This document shows, piece after piece, positions 5,679 to 13,696 of a stretch of DNA of 37,994 nt (position 1 is the stretch's first letter; every line of letters starts with the position of its first letter). The DNA is taken from the NCBI GenBank assembly GCA_016284635.1, contig JAEEPF010000014.1, forward strand, positions 1 to 37,994, read 5' to 3'. The stretch is from Prevotella sp. (GTDB lineage Bacteria; Bacteroidota; Bacteroidia; Bacteroidales; Bacteroidaceae). Below the pieces are notes generated by a model, which saw only the letters and a list, made by a program, of their open reading frames with translations, was not told the DNA's origin and did not search any database. The translations under genes were made by a program, and so were the position numbers.

Positions 5679-7865
5679 TCAAAACGGAAGAGCCTGATCA
5701 ATTGCATCTGGCTGATTGTCAGCAGATTGACCAGAAATCATGGCCGAGATGGCAGCCTGCTGCTGATTGGTGTCCATTTCAAATAAACGATAGTAACAAC
5801 CCTGGCTGTTGCGCTCAGATTTGATGCCGAGTTTCTTCATCGCCAGACTGACGCGACGCGAGCTGATGGGCATACGACCATAGCTGATCATCTGGGCGAT
5901 GACGGCTGCACTGAAGTGCTTGTATGGTTCGCCAGGAGCTGGCTTTCGGAAGCGCTGGGAGATCAGCATCTCCTCGTCAGAGATAATACGGAAGTAGTTG
6001 TTCTGAGCCTTCATGCGCTGCTCCTCGGGCTTATCGAACCAGTAGGCGAAGCCGCTGAGATACTCGTCGCGGAGCTGGGCATAGAGCTGCTCGTAGTCAA
6101 GCTCCCATTTGCGCGGGTCGTCGATACTGGATACGTGGAAGCAGAGCCATCGGCGGTTGCCGGTCTCGTCGGTGAGGAATCGCTCCTGGTTACCTGTAGC
6201 ACAGAGGGATGCCAGACGGTGCTTCGCCTTGACAAACTTATCGTAGGGCCGTCGGATCTTGAGCGTCACCTTCGTGGATAGGGACTTGAGCTCGGCATTG
6301 TCACGGTCCTTGAACATATCGATCTCCTCAATCTCCACGAGGCAGTTCTCCACCAGGGCAATCTGGTCGTCCTTCGACGAGAACGAGTTGCTGGAGTTCT
6401 CCAGATAATAGCTCCGCAAGGGCGATGGCAGGAGATAGCGGAAGAAGGTGGTCTTATAGACGCCCTGCGGCCCGATGAGCGTGAAGATGGTCTGGTTGCA
6501 GGCATCGTCGCTGAGCCAGCCCGCCACCGTAGCCACAAGCCATTTGTGCAAGGCCCAGCGAAGGAGTTCCTGCGCCTCTTCGAGCGTCTGGTCTTCCTGC
6601 ACCGCATCGGCATGGACATAAGCCGCCAACTGCCCCACCCGATCTTGTTTGTCCCATTCTGGCAGTGAGCGGATATAATCCCTGATGGGGTGGACACGAT
6701 GGGAATAGTCGCTCATGATGATGTCGCGGACGTCGGGTTTCAGAATACGCTTGCCGGTATCAGCAGCCATGCGCTTCCGGAATGTACAGATGTCGGCATC
6801 TTCGATAAGCTTCCACTCGCCATGGCCTTCGCGGAGGGAGGTCTGGTCGGTAATCAGGTCGTAGATAACCTCCACCTGATGGCTGCTGAGCCACTCGACG
6901 ATGGCAGGCAGTGTGATCATCGACACCTCCTTGGCACGGCCAGCCTTCGACAGCCGCCACGTGCCGTTCTCATGCTGACGGTGCTGGTAGACCCACCAGA
7001 TGATGCCCTCACGCTCCTTCTGGTCGTAGTCGTTCCAGTTCTGGGCAGCCCATTCTAAGACTTCCTCGATGGGCGTACCGAAACGGTTGAACAAGTGGGC
7101 AGCATGCATCACAAACTGGTGGTGGGTGCCCTGACCGTAGGAGATACCCCGTTTGCTGAGCATGCTCTCGATGACAGGCCAGGCTGCCTCGACCTCGGCA
7201 TGATGAGTGCCTACGGCATCTTCCTTACGACGCCTGCCCGGCTCGGTTTCTGCTGCGAGGTTGGCAGCTGCCGCTTCGTCGTCAGAGATGCAGAAAGGCT
7301 CCGCATCAGGGTTGAGATAAGCGTCGGGATCATGCGCCATACCACTCAGTCGGGTGATATTGCCGCACTGTCCGTCGTAGTCAACACCGCAGAGCTTGGC
7401 GTAATACTCGTTGCCCTTCTTATAAGCCGCCCGATAATATATACCCTTTTCAGGCGGGTCGCCATTGGCGCCCTTATACCGGAAGATCACCCGCAGCCCT
7501 TCTCCGCTGATGGTGCGATAGACTAAGAGCGTATGCGGATCCGCCTTGACCTTCTGAAACAGCTCGTCTATGGCGGAAGCGTGATCGATGTCACAGATGG
7601 AGAGGCCCGTGACGGTGATGACGTGGGTACTCTGCTTGCCATGGCCGTTGAAAAGCACCGCCACTGAGAAGGCAGGCATCATGGCGTCCTTTACCTTTTT
7701 GTTGGCCTCGTCGCGGGTGATGGTTTTTGCCAGGTTACGATAGAGTTCCGTCTTGTTCTTGACGCTCTCGTCGTACTGGATCCACCAAAGAATCTCCTGA
7801 AGTCCCACTGGCTTGCTGTCGTAGGACTTCAGGTCTTTAAAGATACTGAGCTTCAGATCGGTCAT
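5679..7865 (-). CDS. BT4734-like primase / VapE-type helicase
   Basis: This is a 728-aa two-part replication protein. The N-terminal BT4734-like domain (about 40-200) shows 'CDIDH' (91-95) and 'SGEGLRVIFRY' (120-130), consistent with an archaeo-eukaryotic primase-type active site. The C-terminal VirE/VapE domain (about 390-650) has a Walker A GPQGVYKT (465-472), a Walker B 'CLVEIEEID' (508-516) and the usual 'ATGNQERFLTDETGNRRWL' sensor. Such proteins act as primase-helicases of plasmids, phages and satellites, or as stranded copies. The gene overlaps the upstream 101-aa gene by ATGA, so the two are co-translated. No integrase or capsid gene is nearby, so this looks like a stable remnant or a resident system. 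Confidence 0.8.
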   Translation of the reverse strand: MTDLKLSIFKDLKSYDSKPVGLQEILWWIQYDESVKNKTELYRNLAKTITRDEANKKVKDAMMPAFSVAVLFNGHGKQSTHVITVTGLSICDIDHASAIDELFQKVKADPHTLLVYRTISGEGLRVIFRYKGANGDPPEKGIYYRAAYKKGNEYYAKLCGVDYDGQCGNITRLSGMAHDPDAYLNPDAEPFCISDDEAAAANLAAETEPGRRRKEDAVGTHHAEVEAAWPVIESMLSKRGISYGQGTHHQFVMHAAHLFNRFGTPIEEVLEWAAQNWNDYDQKEREGIIWWVYQHRQHENGTWRLSKAGRAKEVSMITLPAIVEWLSSHQVEVIYDLITDQTSLREGHGEWKLIEDADICTFRKRMAADTGKRILKPDVRDIIMSDYSHRVHPIRDYIRSLPEWDKQDRVGQLAAYVHADAVQEDQTLEEAQELLRWALHKWLVATVAGWLSDDACNQTIFTLIGPQGVYKTTFFRYLLPSPLRSYYLENSSNSFSSKDDQIALVENCLVEIEEIDMFKDRDNAELKSLSTKVTLKIRRPYDKFVKAKHRLASLCATGNQERFLTDETGNRRWLCFHVSSIDDPRKWELDYEQLYAQLRDEYLSGFAYWFDKPEEQRMKAQNNYFRIISDEEMLISQRFRKPAPGEPYKHFSAAVIAQMISYGRMPISSRRVSLAMKKLGIKSERNSQGCYYRLFEMDTNQQQAAISAMISGQSADNQPDAIDQALPF

Positions 7866-8167
7866 AGGCTGTCATCGTTAAGGACTCTCGTTCTGAAGCA
7901 ATCCTCAAATTCATCATAATAGCGGTAGAGCAACTTGCCGTAGGCTTCCCAGATGGCCATGAACTCCTTTTCCGAGAGTTTGGCCGCCATACCGAGGATC
8001 ATGACCGACACATGGTTGAGGTCTGTCTTGGATACGTAATCCTCATTGAAGTAACGTCCATTCATGTGATAGTTTTTGCGCAGGAATGTCTGCATTCCTT
8101 TTGATGTTGCAATCTGCTCCTGGAGAACTTTCACGAGTAGCATTGCTGCGAGTTTGTTTTTCTTCAT
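7862..8167 (-). CDS. Hypothetical protein upstream of and coupled to the VapE-type gene, 101 aa
   Basis: This small helical protein has a Lys-rich start and an acidic C-terminus ('YYDEFEDCFRTRVLNDDSL'). The stop overlaps the start of the primase-helicase by four bases (ATGA), which indicates translational coupling and perhaps a complex. A -7 element lies 47 nt upstream. I do not recognise the family. Confidence 0.55.
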   Translation of the reverse strand: MKKNKLAAMLLVKVLQEQIATSKGMQTFLRKNYHMNGRYFNEDYVSKTDLNHVSVMILGMAAKLSEKEFMAIWEAYGKLLYRYYDEFEDCFRTRVLNDDSL

Positions 8168-8213
8168 TTTGTGCGTAAATTTAGTTGACTTGATAAATTG
8201 TTCTTTTACGCGA

Positions 8214-8221
8214 CAAAATTA
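8214..8221 (-). promoter_or_regulatory. -7 element of the primase-helicase operon
   Basis: TAATTTTG on the minus strand fits TAnnTTTG and lies 47 nt before the ATG at 8167. No convincing -33 element is visible. Confidence 0.4.
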
Positions 8222-8229
8222 GGTATATT

Positions 8230-8267
8230 CAAAAACATAATTGTGCCACACCAAAGCATGGCACAAT
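8230..8267 (-). terminator. Terminator of the polyene cluster
   Basis: ATTGTGCCA (8240-8248) and TGGCACAAT (8259-8267) form a perfect 9-bp stem with a 10-nt loop. In the minus direction it is followed by TTATGTTTTTG. It lies 46 bp past the stop of the last cluster gene and before the promoter of the next operon. Confidence 0.65.
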
Positions 8268-8313
8268 CAAAAAAATATTAGTTAGAATTTAGGAATTTTT
8301 AAGACAGCATATC

Positions 8314-9630
8314 TCACTGATAATGCTTGCGGTTGAGCTTGCCGTTATAGGTACGGGCGATGGTGTCAACCTGTTCGTAGAGCATGGGGACTTTGTAGGG
8401 TTCGAGACGGTCGGCTAAGAAGCGAGCGAGGGTACGTTTGTCGAGGGTCTGGCCAGGAGAGGTGACGACGAGGAGTTTGAGGGCATGGCCTGTAACGGGA
8501 TGACTGGCAGAGATGCAAATGCAGTCACTGACCATCGGATTAGACATGGCCACTTCCTCCACTTCGATGGGCGAGACTTTGAAGCCACCGACATTGATCA
8601 CATCAGAAGCACGACCTGAGAGGTGGAGCATACCTTCCTCGTCGAGGGTACCGACATCGGAGGTGAAGATGGTGTAATCACGCAGGACCGTGGCCGTCAG
8701 TTCCGGGTCACCCACATAGCCACTCATCAGGGTATCACCCTGACAGGCAATAAGGCCTTCAGGGGTGATAAGCACACGCGAATGAGGCATAGGACGACCT
8801 AAGCAGTTGGCCATACAACGACCGTCATTAAAATTATAAGTGGCGATGATGCCCGTCTCTGTAGAGGCGTAGGTATTATAGAGGCGAGTCTTGGGAAGAA
8901 GTTCGCAGAGACGGAGCATATCTGCCTGAGGCAGAGGGGCTGCGCCTGATTCGATAAAGTCAAGTTTATCAGCATAGGATGCTAACTTGTCAGGGCCAAA
9001 CTGGAGGAGCATCCGGATAGTGGCAGGCACAAAGAAGGTAGCCATTTTCTTTGCCGGATAGTCAAGGGCACGGAAGAAGGCGTTAAGGTCTTTCATGCCT
9101 TCGAGAATGATGATCGTGGCGCCCAAGATGATGCAGGGCCAGATCTTAGAGAGACTGCCGATATGGTTGAGAGGACCGTTGATGATAAAGACCAAGTCGT
9201 GAGAGAAACCCTGACCAGCAATCAGATTCTCTGCATCAGCGATGAGGGCACGATGACTGACCATCACACCTTTAGACTGACCCGTAGTGCCTGTGGTATA
9301 GAGAATATCGGCAATAGGAAGTGAAGAGTGAGAAGTGAAAAGTGAAAAGTTGGCTACCGCCGATGAAATACGCTCGAATAGGACATCAGGCATACCGTGC
9401 TCCAAAGGGGCAGACACGCCGCCGGCCAGATGGATGGCCATATAGGTGACAAGGAAATCGATATCCTGTGAAGAACGAAAACAGACTACCTCATGGGGAC
9501 GGAAATCGTGCGAACGACGCTCTACCTCCTGCCACAACTGGGCGTATGTCAGGGAGCGATCCCCACAGACAACGGCGACCTTAGAGGGATAGCGCTGGGC
9601 GTTCTGATACAAGTAATCCTCGAGAGACAT
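8314..9630 (-). CDS. AMP-dependent acyl/aryl ligase (ApeH-like)
   Basis: This 438-aa adenylate-forming enzyme activates a carboxylic acid and loads it on an acyl carrier protein. The nucleotide loop TTGTTGQSKG is at 112-121, 'SGRASDVINVGGFKVSP' marks the hinge, and the catalytic Lys is in 'NGKLNRKHY' at the C-terminus. In aryl-polyene pathways the equivalent enzyme activates the aromatic starter; the substrate here is not known. I placed the start at ATG 9628-9630 (MSLEDYLYQN) because a longer reading would run through the preceding carrier-protein gene in the wrong frame. Residues 95-105 (FSLFTSHSSLP) are encoded by a heptamer array. It is the last gene of the cluster. Confidence 0.8.
   Translation of the reverse strand: MSLEDYLYQNAQRYPSKVAVVCGDRSLTYAQLWQEVERRSHDFRPHEVVCFRSSQDIDFLVTYMAIHLAGGVSAPLEHGMPDVLFERISSAVANFSLFTSHSSLPIADILYTTGTTGQSKGVMVSHRALIADAENLIAGQGFSHDLVFIINGPLNHIGSLSKIWPCIILGATIIILEGMKDLNAFFRALDYPAKKMATFFVPATIRMLLQFGPDKLASYADKLDFIESGAAPLPQADMLRLCELLPKTRLYNTYASTETGIIATYNFNDGRCMANCLGRPMPHSRVLITPEGLIACQGDTLMSGYVGDPELTATVLRDYTIFTSDVGTLDEEGMLHLSGRASDVINVGGFKVSPIEVEEVAMSNPMVSDCICISASHPVTGHALKLLVVTSPGQTLDKRTLARFLADRLEPYKVPMLYEQVDTIARTYNGKLNRKHYQ
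9318..9350. repeat. Heptamer array GTGAAAA-type inside the AMP ligase
   Basis: Four and a half 7-bp units (GTGAAGA, GTGAGAA, GTGAAAA, GTGAAAA, GTT) are read in frame as a Ser/Phe-rich loop just before the nucleotide-binding motif. Confidence 0.65.
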
Positions 9631-9632
9631 TG

Positions 9633-9666
9633 GACTTTGAACTTTGAGCTTTGAACTTTGAGCTTT
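9633..9666. repeat. Heptamer array GAACTTT/GAGCTTT
   Basis: Alternating GAACTTT and GAGCTTT units fill the 52-nt gap between the carrier-protein stop and the AMP-ligase start. The same array fills the gap at 17737-17788. Confidence 0.7.
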
Positions 9667-9682
9667 ATGATTACATTGAGAG

Positions 9683-9904
9683 TTAGGGGTTGAGCTTAGA
9701 CTCCACGAGGGCGACGAGGGAGTCGAGGGAACGGAGGTTACGAGGGGTGGCGTCAGTGGCGTCGAGGGTGATGTGATAGGCATCGGAGAGGGTCATGAGG
9801 ATGGTCGTGACACCGAGGGAGTCGAGCTCACTGAACAGGAAGTCGCTGTCGAAGTTGACAAGCGGAAGTACGTCTTCCAACATTTTACGAATATCTTCTT
9901 TCAT
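9683..9904 (-). CDS. Acyl carrier protein 3
   Basis: This 73-aa carrier protein has the phosphopantetheine serine at S29 in 'ELDSLGVTTILM'. It is shorter than usual, and helix I is reduced. It lies directly before the AMP ligase, so it is a good candidate to carry the activated starter. It is one of three carrier proteins in the cluster; each has the DSL or DSI motif. Confidence 0.8.
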   Translation of the reverse strand: MKEDIRKMLEDVLPLVNFDSDFLFSELDSLGVTTILMTLSDAYHITLDATDATPRNLRSLDSLVALVESKLNP

Positions 9905-9930
9905 AACTACGAATTATTTTTTAAAGACAA

Positions 9931-9957
9931 CGAATTAAACGAATTACACGAATTTTT
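9931..9957. repeat. Nonamer array CGAATTnna
   Basis: Three 9-bp units (CGAATTAAA, CGAATTACA, CGAATTTTT) lie in the gap before the carrier protein and run into the exporter gene, giving its last residues (KKFV) and stop codon. A degenerate copy lies at about 12352-12370. Confidence 0.55.
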
Positions 9958-12331
9958 TTGAGAAGCGGATCCAGAGGCGGAAGGCAAGAGGAGGGATGAT
10001 GAAGGCCATGAGGACTACGGAGAACATACCGACGATGGTGACCTCAGCGAGGGAGTGAAGGGCAGGATGACGGGCAATGATGAGAGAGCCGATGCCAATG
10101 AACATGATGAGCGCAGAAAGGAGAATCGCCCGTCGATAGGAGGCGAGCATGGGACGATGGTGTTTGTACTCATAGACCGTGCCCTCAGTCATGAAGATGG
10201 TGTAGTCGTCGCCCTGACCAAAGATGAACGTGCTCAGGATGATGTTGATGATATTAAACTGAATGCCCAACAACGCCATGATACCCAGGATCCACAACCA
10301 ACTGACGGCCATAGGCAGGAACGACAACAATGCCAACGGCAGACTGCGGAATGAGGCCCAGAGGAAGAAGAACACGATGCAGGCACACGCCCAGCCGATG
10401 TAGTTGAAGTCGTCGGAGAGATGGGAGGCGATGGAGGAGAAGAGGGAGGAGGTGTTCGAGGAGAAATTCGAGGAGGGAGGAGTGTGGAGTGTGGAGTGAG
10501 AAATGTCTGAGGCAGAATCTGAGGCAGAATCAACGGCAGAAGTATCCTCACTCCTCACTCCACACTCCTCACTCCTCGAAATAAAGAGGGAGAAGAAGGG
10601 ATCAAAGGAAGAGGGAGTGAAGCCGGCACGGGTGGCCTCATCACGGAGGGAGGACTGAAGATGGTCACGATGGGAGGATGCCCATGACTGCCAGAGGCGG
10701 AGGCGCTCCTGTTGGGTCTCAGGGGTAGAGGGAATGCGACGAGAGAGCTCCTGTTGGCGCTGGGAGTCTGTAGGCATCAGCTGTTGCAGGAGAGCCATGT
10801 CGGAGCGCTGAGCAGGCGTCATGTAGTTGATATGGGTCAGATCGGCATCGAAAGTGGTATGGAGGCTGTGATAGCCAAAGAAGGCCGTGAGGAGAAGGAG
10901 GATGATGGGGAGAATCTTGAGGATTTTTTTCGAGGAGTGAGGAGTGTGGAGTGTGGAGTGAGAAATGTCTGAGGCAGAATCTGAGGTAGTATCAGCAGCA
11001 GGAGTATCCTCACTCCACACTCCACACTCCTCACTCCTCGAATGACTCCTCGAATAACCCACCATCTGCGGGAGCCAGATGAGGGTGAAGAGGATCGTGC
11101 CGATGAGGAGGAAGGAACTGAAGAGGCCGAGGTCGCGCAGGGCAGCTGCACGAAGGGGTACGAGGGCGAGGAAAGCGCCAACGGTGGTGATGTTGCCCAC
11201 GACGAGGGGTTTGACGATTTCTTGAAGGGCCTGACGAGCGTCAGAAGTATGCCTGAGATGGGCAATGAGGTGCAAGGGATAATTGACGGCAATGCCCACG
11301 ATAATCGAAGAGATGCCGATGACAATGACAGACACCTCCTGATGTACCCACGACAGACAGGCGATGGCAAAGACCCACCCCCAGCCTATCGTCAGCGCAA
11401 TCAACAGGATATGCTTCAGACTGCGCAGGAAGAACCAGAGCAAAAGTAAAATCAACACCGCTGCGATACAGACGGAGAGCAGCGAGTCTGTCTTGATCTG
11501 AGAGGCATTGGTGACGGCGATGACTGGGGCGCCACAGAAGCGGATGGTGAGAGGAGACAGGAGACTGGAGTCAGGAGTCGGGAGAGAGGAGTCAGGAGTA
11601 AGGAGAGAAGGAGTAAGGAGACTGGAGACGCTGTCGGCAGTGGCATTGAGAAGATTGAGGAGGCGTTCGTTAGAGGCGGTTTCGCTGCCGCCATAGGGGG
11701 AGGTTAAGAGCACGAGGGCACGGCGATGGTCTGCCGTGAGCAGACAACCGTCGTAGATATCAAACCGTGATAACATCGCCGTATCTCGCATCAATGACAC
11801 CACTGGCGAGAAGAGGCCTAAGGGATCGTGGGTGATGTCAGCTTCGACCATACTGCCCATGCCCATTGGCATCAACAGCCGTTCCTTGGCTTCCTGCAGA
11901 CGCGAGGCTATGAAGTCTGGTTGTAGTAACAGACTGTCCATCCTTTGATAGTCTGCTGCCTCCAACAGGTAAGGCAACTGGCGATACGCCTTCACTTGTT
12001 GTTCCTCCATCTGCGAGAAATCCGTCTGTACGGTCACACCCTCAAGTCCGTCGATGGCATTGAGGAAGGTTTCCACACCCTCCACGAGCAGGTCAGGATC
12101 ATCAACGGTACTGTCGCGTTGTTCGATGATGGCGACGATAAGACTAGTCTGTGCCTGACGGTCGTAGTCGTTGAGGGCAGCCCGTTCTTCTTCGTCGAGA
12201 GGCAGGAAGTCGCGGATGTCCTCCCTATAAGAGAGACGCGTCACAGACAGCACCATCAGCAGTGTCACCACCGCCAACGATGCCAGACACCACCTGCGGT
12301 GGCCGCTCATCCAGTCATAGACTCTCAACAT
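9944..12331 (-). CDS. MMPL/RND-type exporter (ApeM-like)
   Basis: This 795-aa inner-membrane protein has two sets of six transmembrane segments, each set interrupted after its first helix by a large periplasmic domain. TM1 is about 12-30; TM2-6 run about 275-425; TM7 is near 475-490; TM8-12 run about 635-785. MMPL proteins move lipids and polyketides to the outer envelope. In aryl-polyene and flexirubin clusters such a protein is the presumed pigment-lipid exporter, working with a LolA-like carrier; one is fused to an SMR domain at 21330. Three repeat insertions are translated: an array of Pro/Ser-rich units before TM2, a full palindromic element between TM6 and TM7, and another before TM8. 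All fall in loops. Confidence 0.8.
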   Translation of the reverse strand: MLRVYDWMSGHRRWCLASLAVVTLLMVLSVTRLSYREDIRDFLPLDEEERAALNDYDRQAQTSLIVAIIEQRDSTVDDPDLLVEGVETFLNAIDGLEGVTVQTDFSQMEEQQVKAYRQLPYLLEAADYQRMDSLLLQPDFIASRLQEAKERLLMPMGMGSMVEADITHDPLGLFSPVVSLMRDTAMLSRFDIYDGCLLTADHRRALVLLTSPYGGSETASNERLLNLLNATADSVSSLLTPSLLTPDSSLPTPDSSLLSPLTIRFCGAPVIAVTNASQIKTDSLLSVCIAAVLILLLLWFFLRSLKHILLIALTIGWGWVFAIACLSWVHQEVSVIVIGISSIIVGIAVNYPLHLIAHLRHTSDARQALQEIVKPLVVGNITTVGAFLALVPLRAAALRDLGLFSSFLLIGTILFTLIWLPQMVGYSRSHSRSEECGVWSEDTPAADTTSDSASDISHSTLHTPHSSKKILKILPIILLLLTAFFGYHSLHTTFDADLTHINYMTPAQRSDMALLQQLMPTDSQRQQELSRRIPSTPETQQERLRLWQSWASSHRDHLQSSLRDEATRAGFTPSSFDPFFSLFISRSEECGVRSEDTSAVDSASDSASDISHSTLHTPPSSNFSSNTSSLFSSIASHLSDDFNYIGWACACIVFFFLWASFRSLPLALLSFLPMAVSWLWILGIMALLGIQFNIINIILSTFIFGQGDDYTIFMTEGTVYEYKHHRPMLASYRRAILLSALIMFIGIGSLIIARHPALHSLAEVTIVGMFSVVLMAFIIPPLAFRLWIRFSKKFV
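10467..10580. repeat. In-frame palindromic element E1
   Basis: Two 34-bp inverted arms (10467-10500, 10547-10580; 32 of 34 matches) made of GWGGAGT heptamers flank a 46-nt core that begins AAATGTCTGAGGCAG and ends AAGTATC on the plus strand. Total length is 114 bp (38 codons). It encodes a Ser/Asp/Glu-rich segment (including SDSASDISHSTLHTP) just before TM8 of the exporter. Confidence 0.8.
10929..11042. repeat. In-frame palindromic element E2
   Basis: Two 34-bp arms (10929-10962, 11009-11042) are perfect inverted copies around a 46-nt core. Total 114 bp. It is inserted in the cytoplasmic loop between TM6 and TM7 of the exporter and encodes nearly the same peptide as E1. Confidence 0.85.
11549..11632. 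repeat. Degenerate heptamer array in the exporter gene
   Basis: About twelve imperfect GGAGWCA-type units encode a Pro/Ser/Leu-rich stretch (LLTPDSSLPTPDSSLLSP) in the first periplasmic domain, shortly before TM2. Confidence 0.65.
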
Positions 12332-12405
12332 ATTTACGATCTATTTTTTAGACAACGAATTTCACGAATTATCTGCGGCAGTAATTATTTCATCTTTTTA
12401 CCTTT

Positions 12406-13524
12406 TCATTTCCTCTCTACGGGATTAGAATAGATGCCCAGGAAGATATCCTTCAGCTGGTCGATGTCACAGTCGTCGTACTTCTCCAGTTTGGCCAGCC
12501 TGTGCTCGAAAGCCTCCCGCTCTTCCGGGGTATAGAAGCCACGGAAAGCCTTGCTGCCATAACGGATGTCGTGGGCGATGTAGTTGTTGGGCCAAAGACG
12601 GTAACCTGCGTTGATACGACTGTCGATGAGCTGGGCTACTGCCTTGTGGTATTCGTTGTTCGTCAGGTCGTCGTACTGCATCAGCTCATCCTCCGTGATG
12701 GGCTCGCAGAGTTCGAAATGCACCCTACCCTTCTGCTGCAACAGTCCCGTGAGGATGCTGTTCAGGTCCTCGCCAGGCTTCTTGATATATTTCGAGAACT
12801 GCGACTGATAGAGTTCGAGTGCCTTGAGGATGTCGCACGACTCCCACTCATAACTCACCGCCACTGGCACGATGTTCAGTTCGCCCAATGCTTGAATCTT
12901 ATCGTCCATCCGACTCATACAGAACATCTTAATGATGCCCTGGTCCGTGGCGTCCACTCCGTCCTTTGTACGTCCGTTGCGCTGGGCGATCCAAACGCTC
13001 TGGTGCTTCTCCAGAATGGCATAGCGGATATACTCCGACAGATGGAGCGAACTGCGATAGAAGTCCTTGATGCTGCCACCAGGACGCTCCACCTTGAACA
13101 TCTTGTTACACTTGCCGATGTCAATAACTAACTGACTCGACATGAGGTTCGCACCAAAGGTGATTTCCGTCGTGTCGAAGCCCTGTGTCACGAAGTAGTA
13201 CTGCAAGAGACTCGAGTCGAGCATGATGTCGCGATGGTTGGAGACATAGAGGTAGTTCTTGTCGGGGCTCAGGCGTTCGATACCGTCACACGTGAACTCA
13301 CTGATGCTCTCTTCAATCACACGCTCATTGACACGAACCATCGTCTGCGTCTGGAAGTCGTGCACATTCTGATAATTGGCTATACGCTGACGTACTTCTT
13401 CAATCGGCTCGCCAGGATAGACATAGGATGCCAACAGCGGGAACGAGGTGCTCGCTGCGATACGTTTCATCGCGGCAGGAAACTCTTCCGCATTGTACGG
13501 CCGAATATCATCGAAGTTATTCAT
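12406..13524 (-). CDS. Glycerophosphate-type acyltransferase
   Basis: This 372-aa PlsC/PlsB-like acyltransferase has 'SNHRDIMLD' (95-103) as the catalytic His/Asp block and 'IAQRNGRTKDG' as the second block. It moves an acyl chain from a carrier to a glycerol- or sugar-type hydroxyl. The His and the downstream Asp are five residues apart rather than the canonical four, or D99 serves; I recall similar spacing in Bacteroidota homologues. In the cluster it could acylate the lipid anchor of the polyene. It lies 74 bp upstream of the exporter. Confidence 0.7.
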   Translation of the reverse strand: MNNFDDIRPYNAEEFPAAMKRIAASTSFPLLASYVYPGEPIEEVRQRIANYQNVHDFQTQTMVRVNERVIEESISEFTCDGIERLSPDKNYLYVSNHRDIMLDSSLLQYYFVTQGFDTTEITFGANLMSSQLVIDIGKCNKMFKVERPGGSIKDFYRSSLHLSEYIRYAILEKHQSVWIAQRNGRTKDGVDATDQGIIKMFCMSRMDDKIQALGELNIVPVAVSYEWESCDILKALELYQSQFSKYIKKPGEDLNSILTGLLQQKGRVHFELCEPITEDELMQYDDLTNNEYHKAVAQLIDSRINAGYRLWPNNYIAHDIRYGSKAFRGFYTPEEREAFEHRLAKLEKYDDCDIDQLKDIFLGIYSNPVERK

Positions 13525-13696
13525 TCTTAGAACTTAATATTATCTTTTTCTTAAACTAATTCCCGTAATAAATCGTAATTTCCATAATAATTCTTGCGTC
13601 CTTTCAGTAACAAGCGGCAAAGCCGAGCGATGGTAATTCATTTCCATATTATTAAAATTATGGGCAATTATGGCAATTCGTTTCCTTTAATTAATT
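13525..13696. other. 172-bp AT-rich gap with degenerate repeat
   Basis: No gene seen. It contains a degenerate copy of the AT-rich repeat found at 16155 and 22302 (AATTCGTTTC at 13675-13684, TTCCATA/TATGG blocks) and a small CGGCAAAGCCG hairpin near 13613. Confidence 0.4.

Noticed and set aside
9631..9783. Longer N-terminus for the AMP ligase
   Set aside because: It would read the carrier-protein gene out of frame and then a heptamer array; the ligase fold starts at MSLEDYLYQN.
10929..11042. E2 as a transcription terminator
   Set aside because: The stem is long, but the loop is 46 nt, there is no U-run, and it lies inside an open coding frame with more genes downstream.
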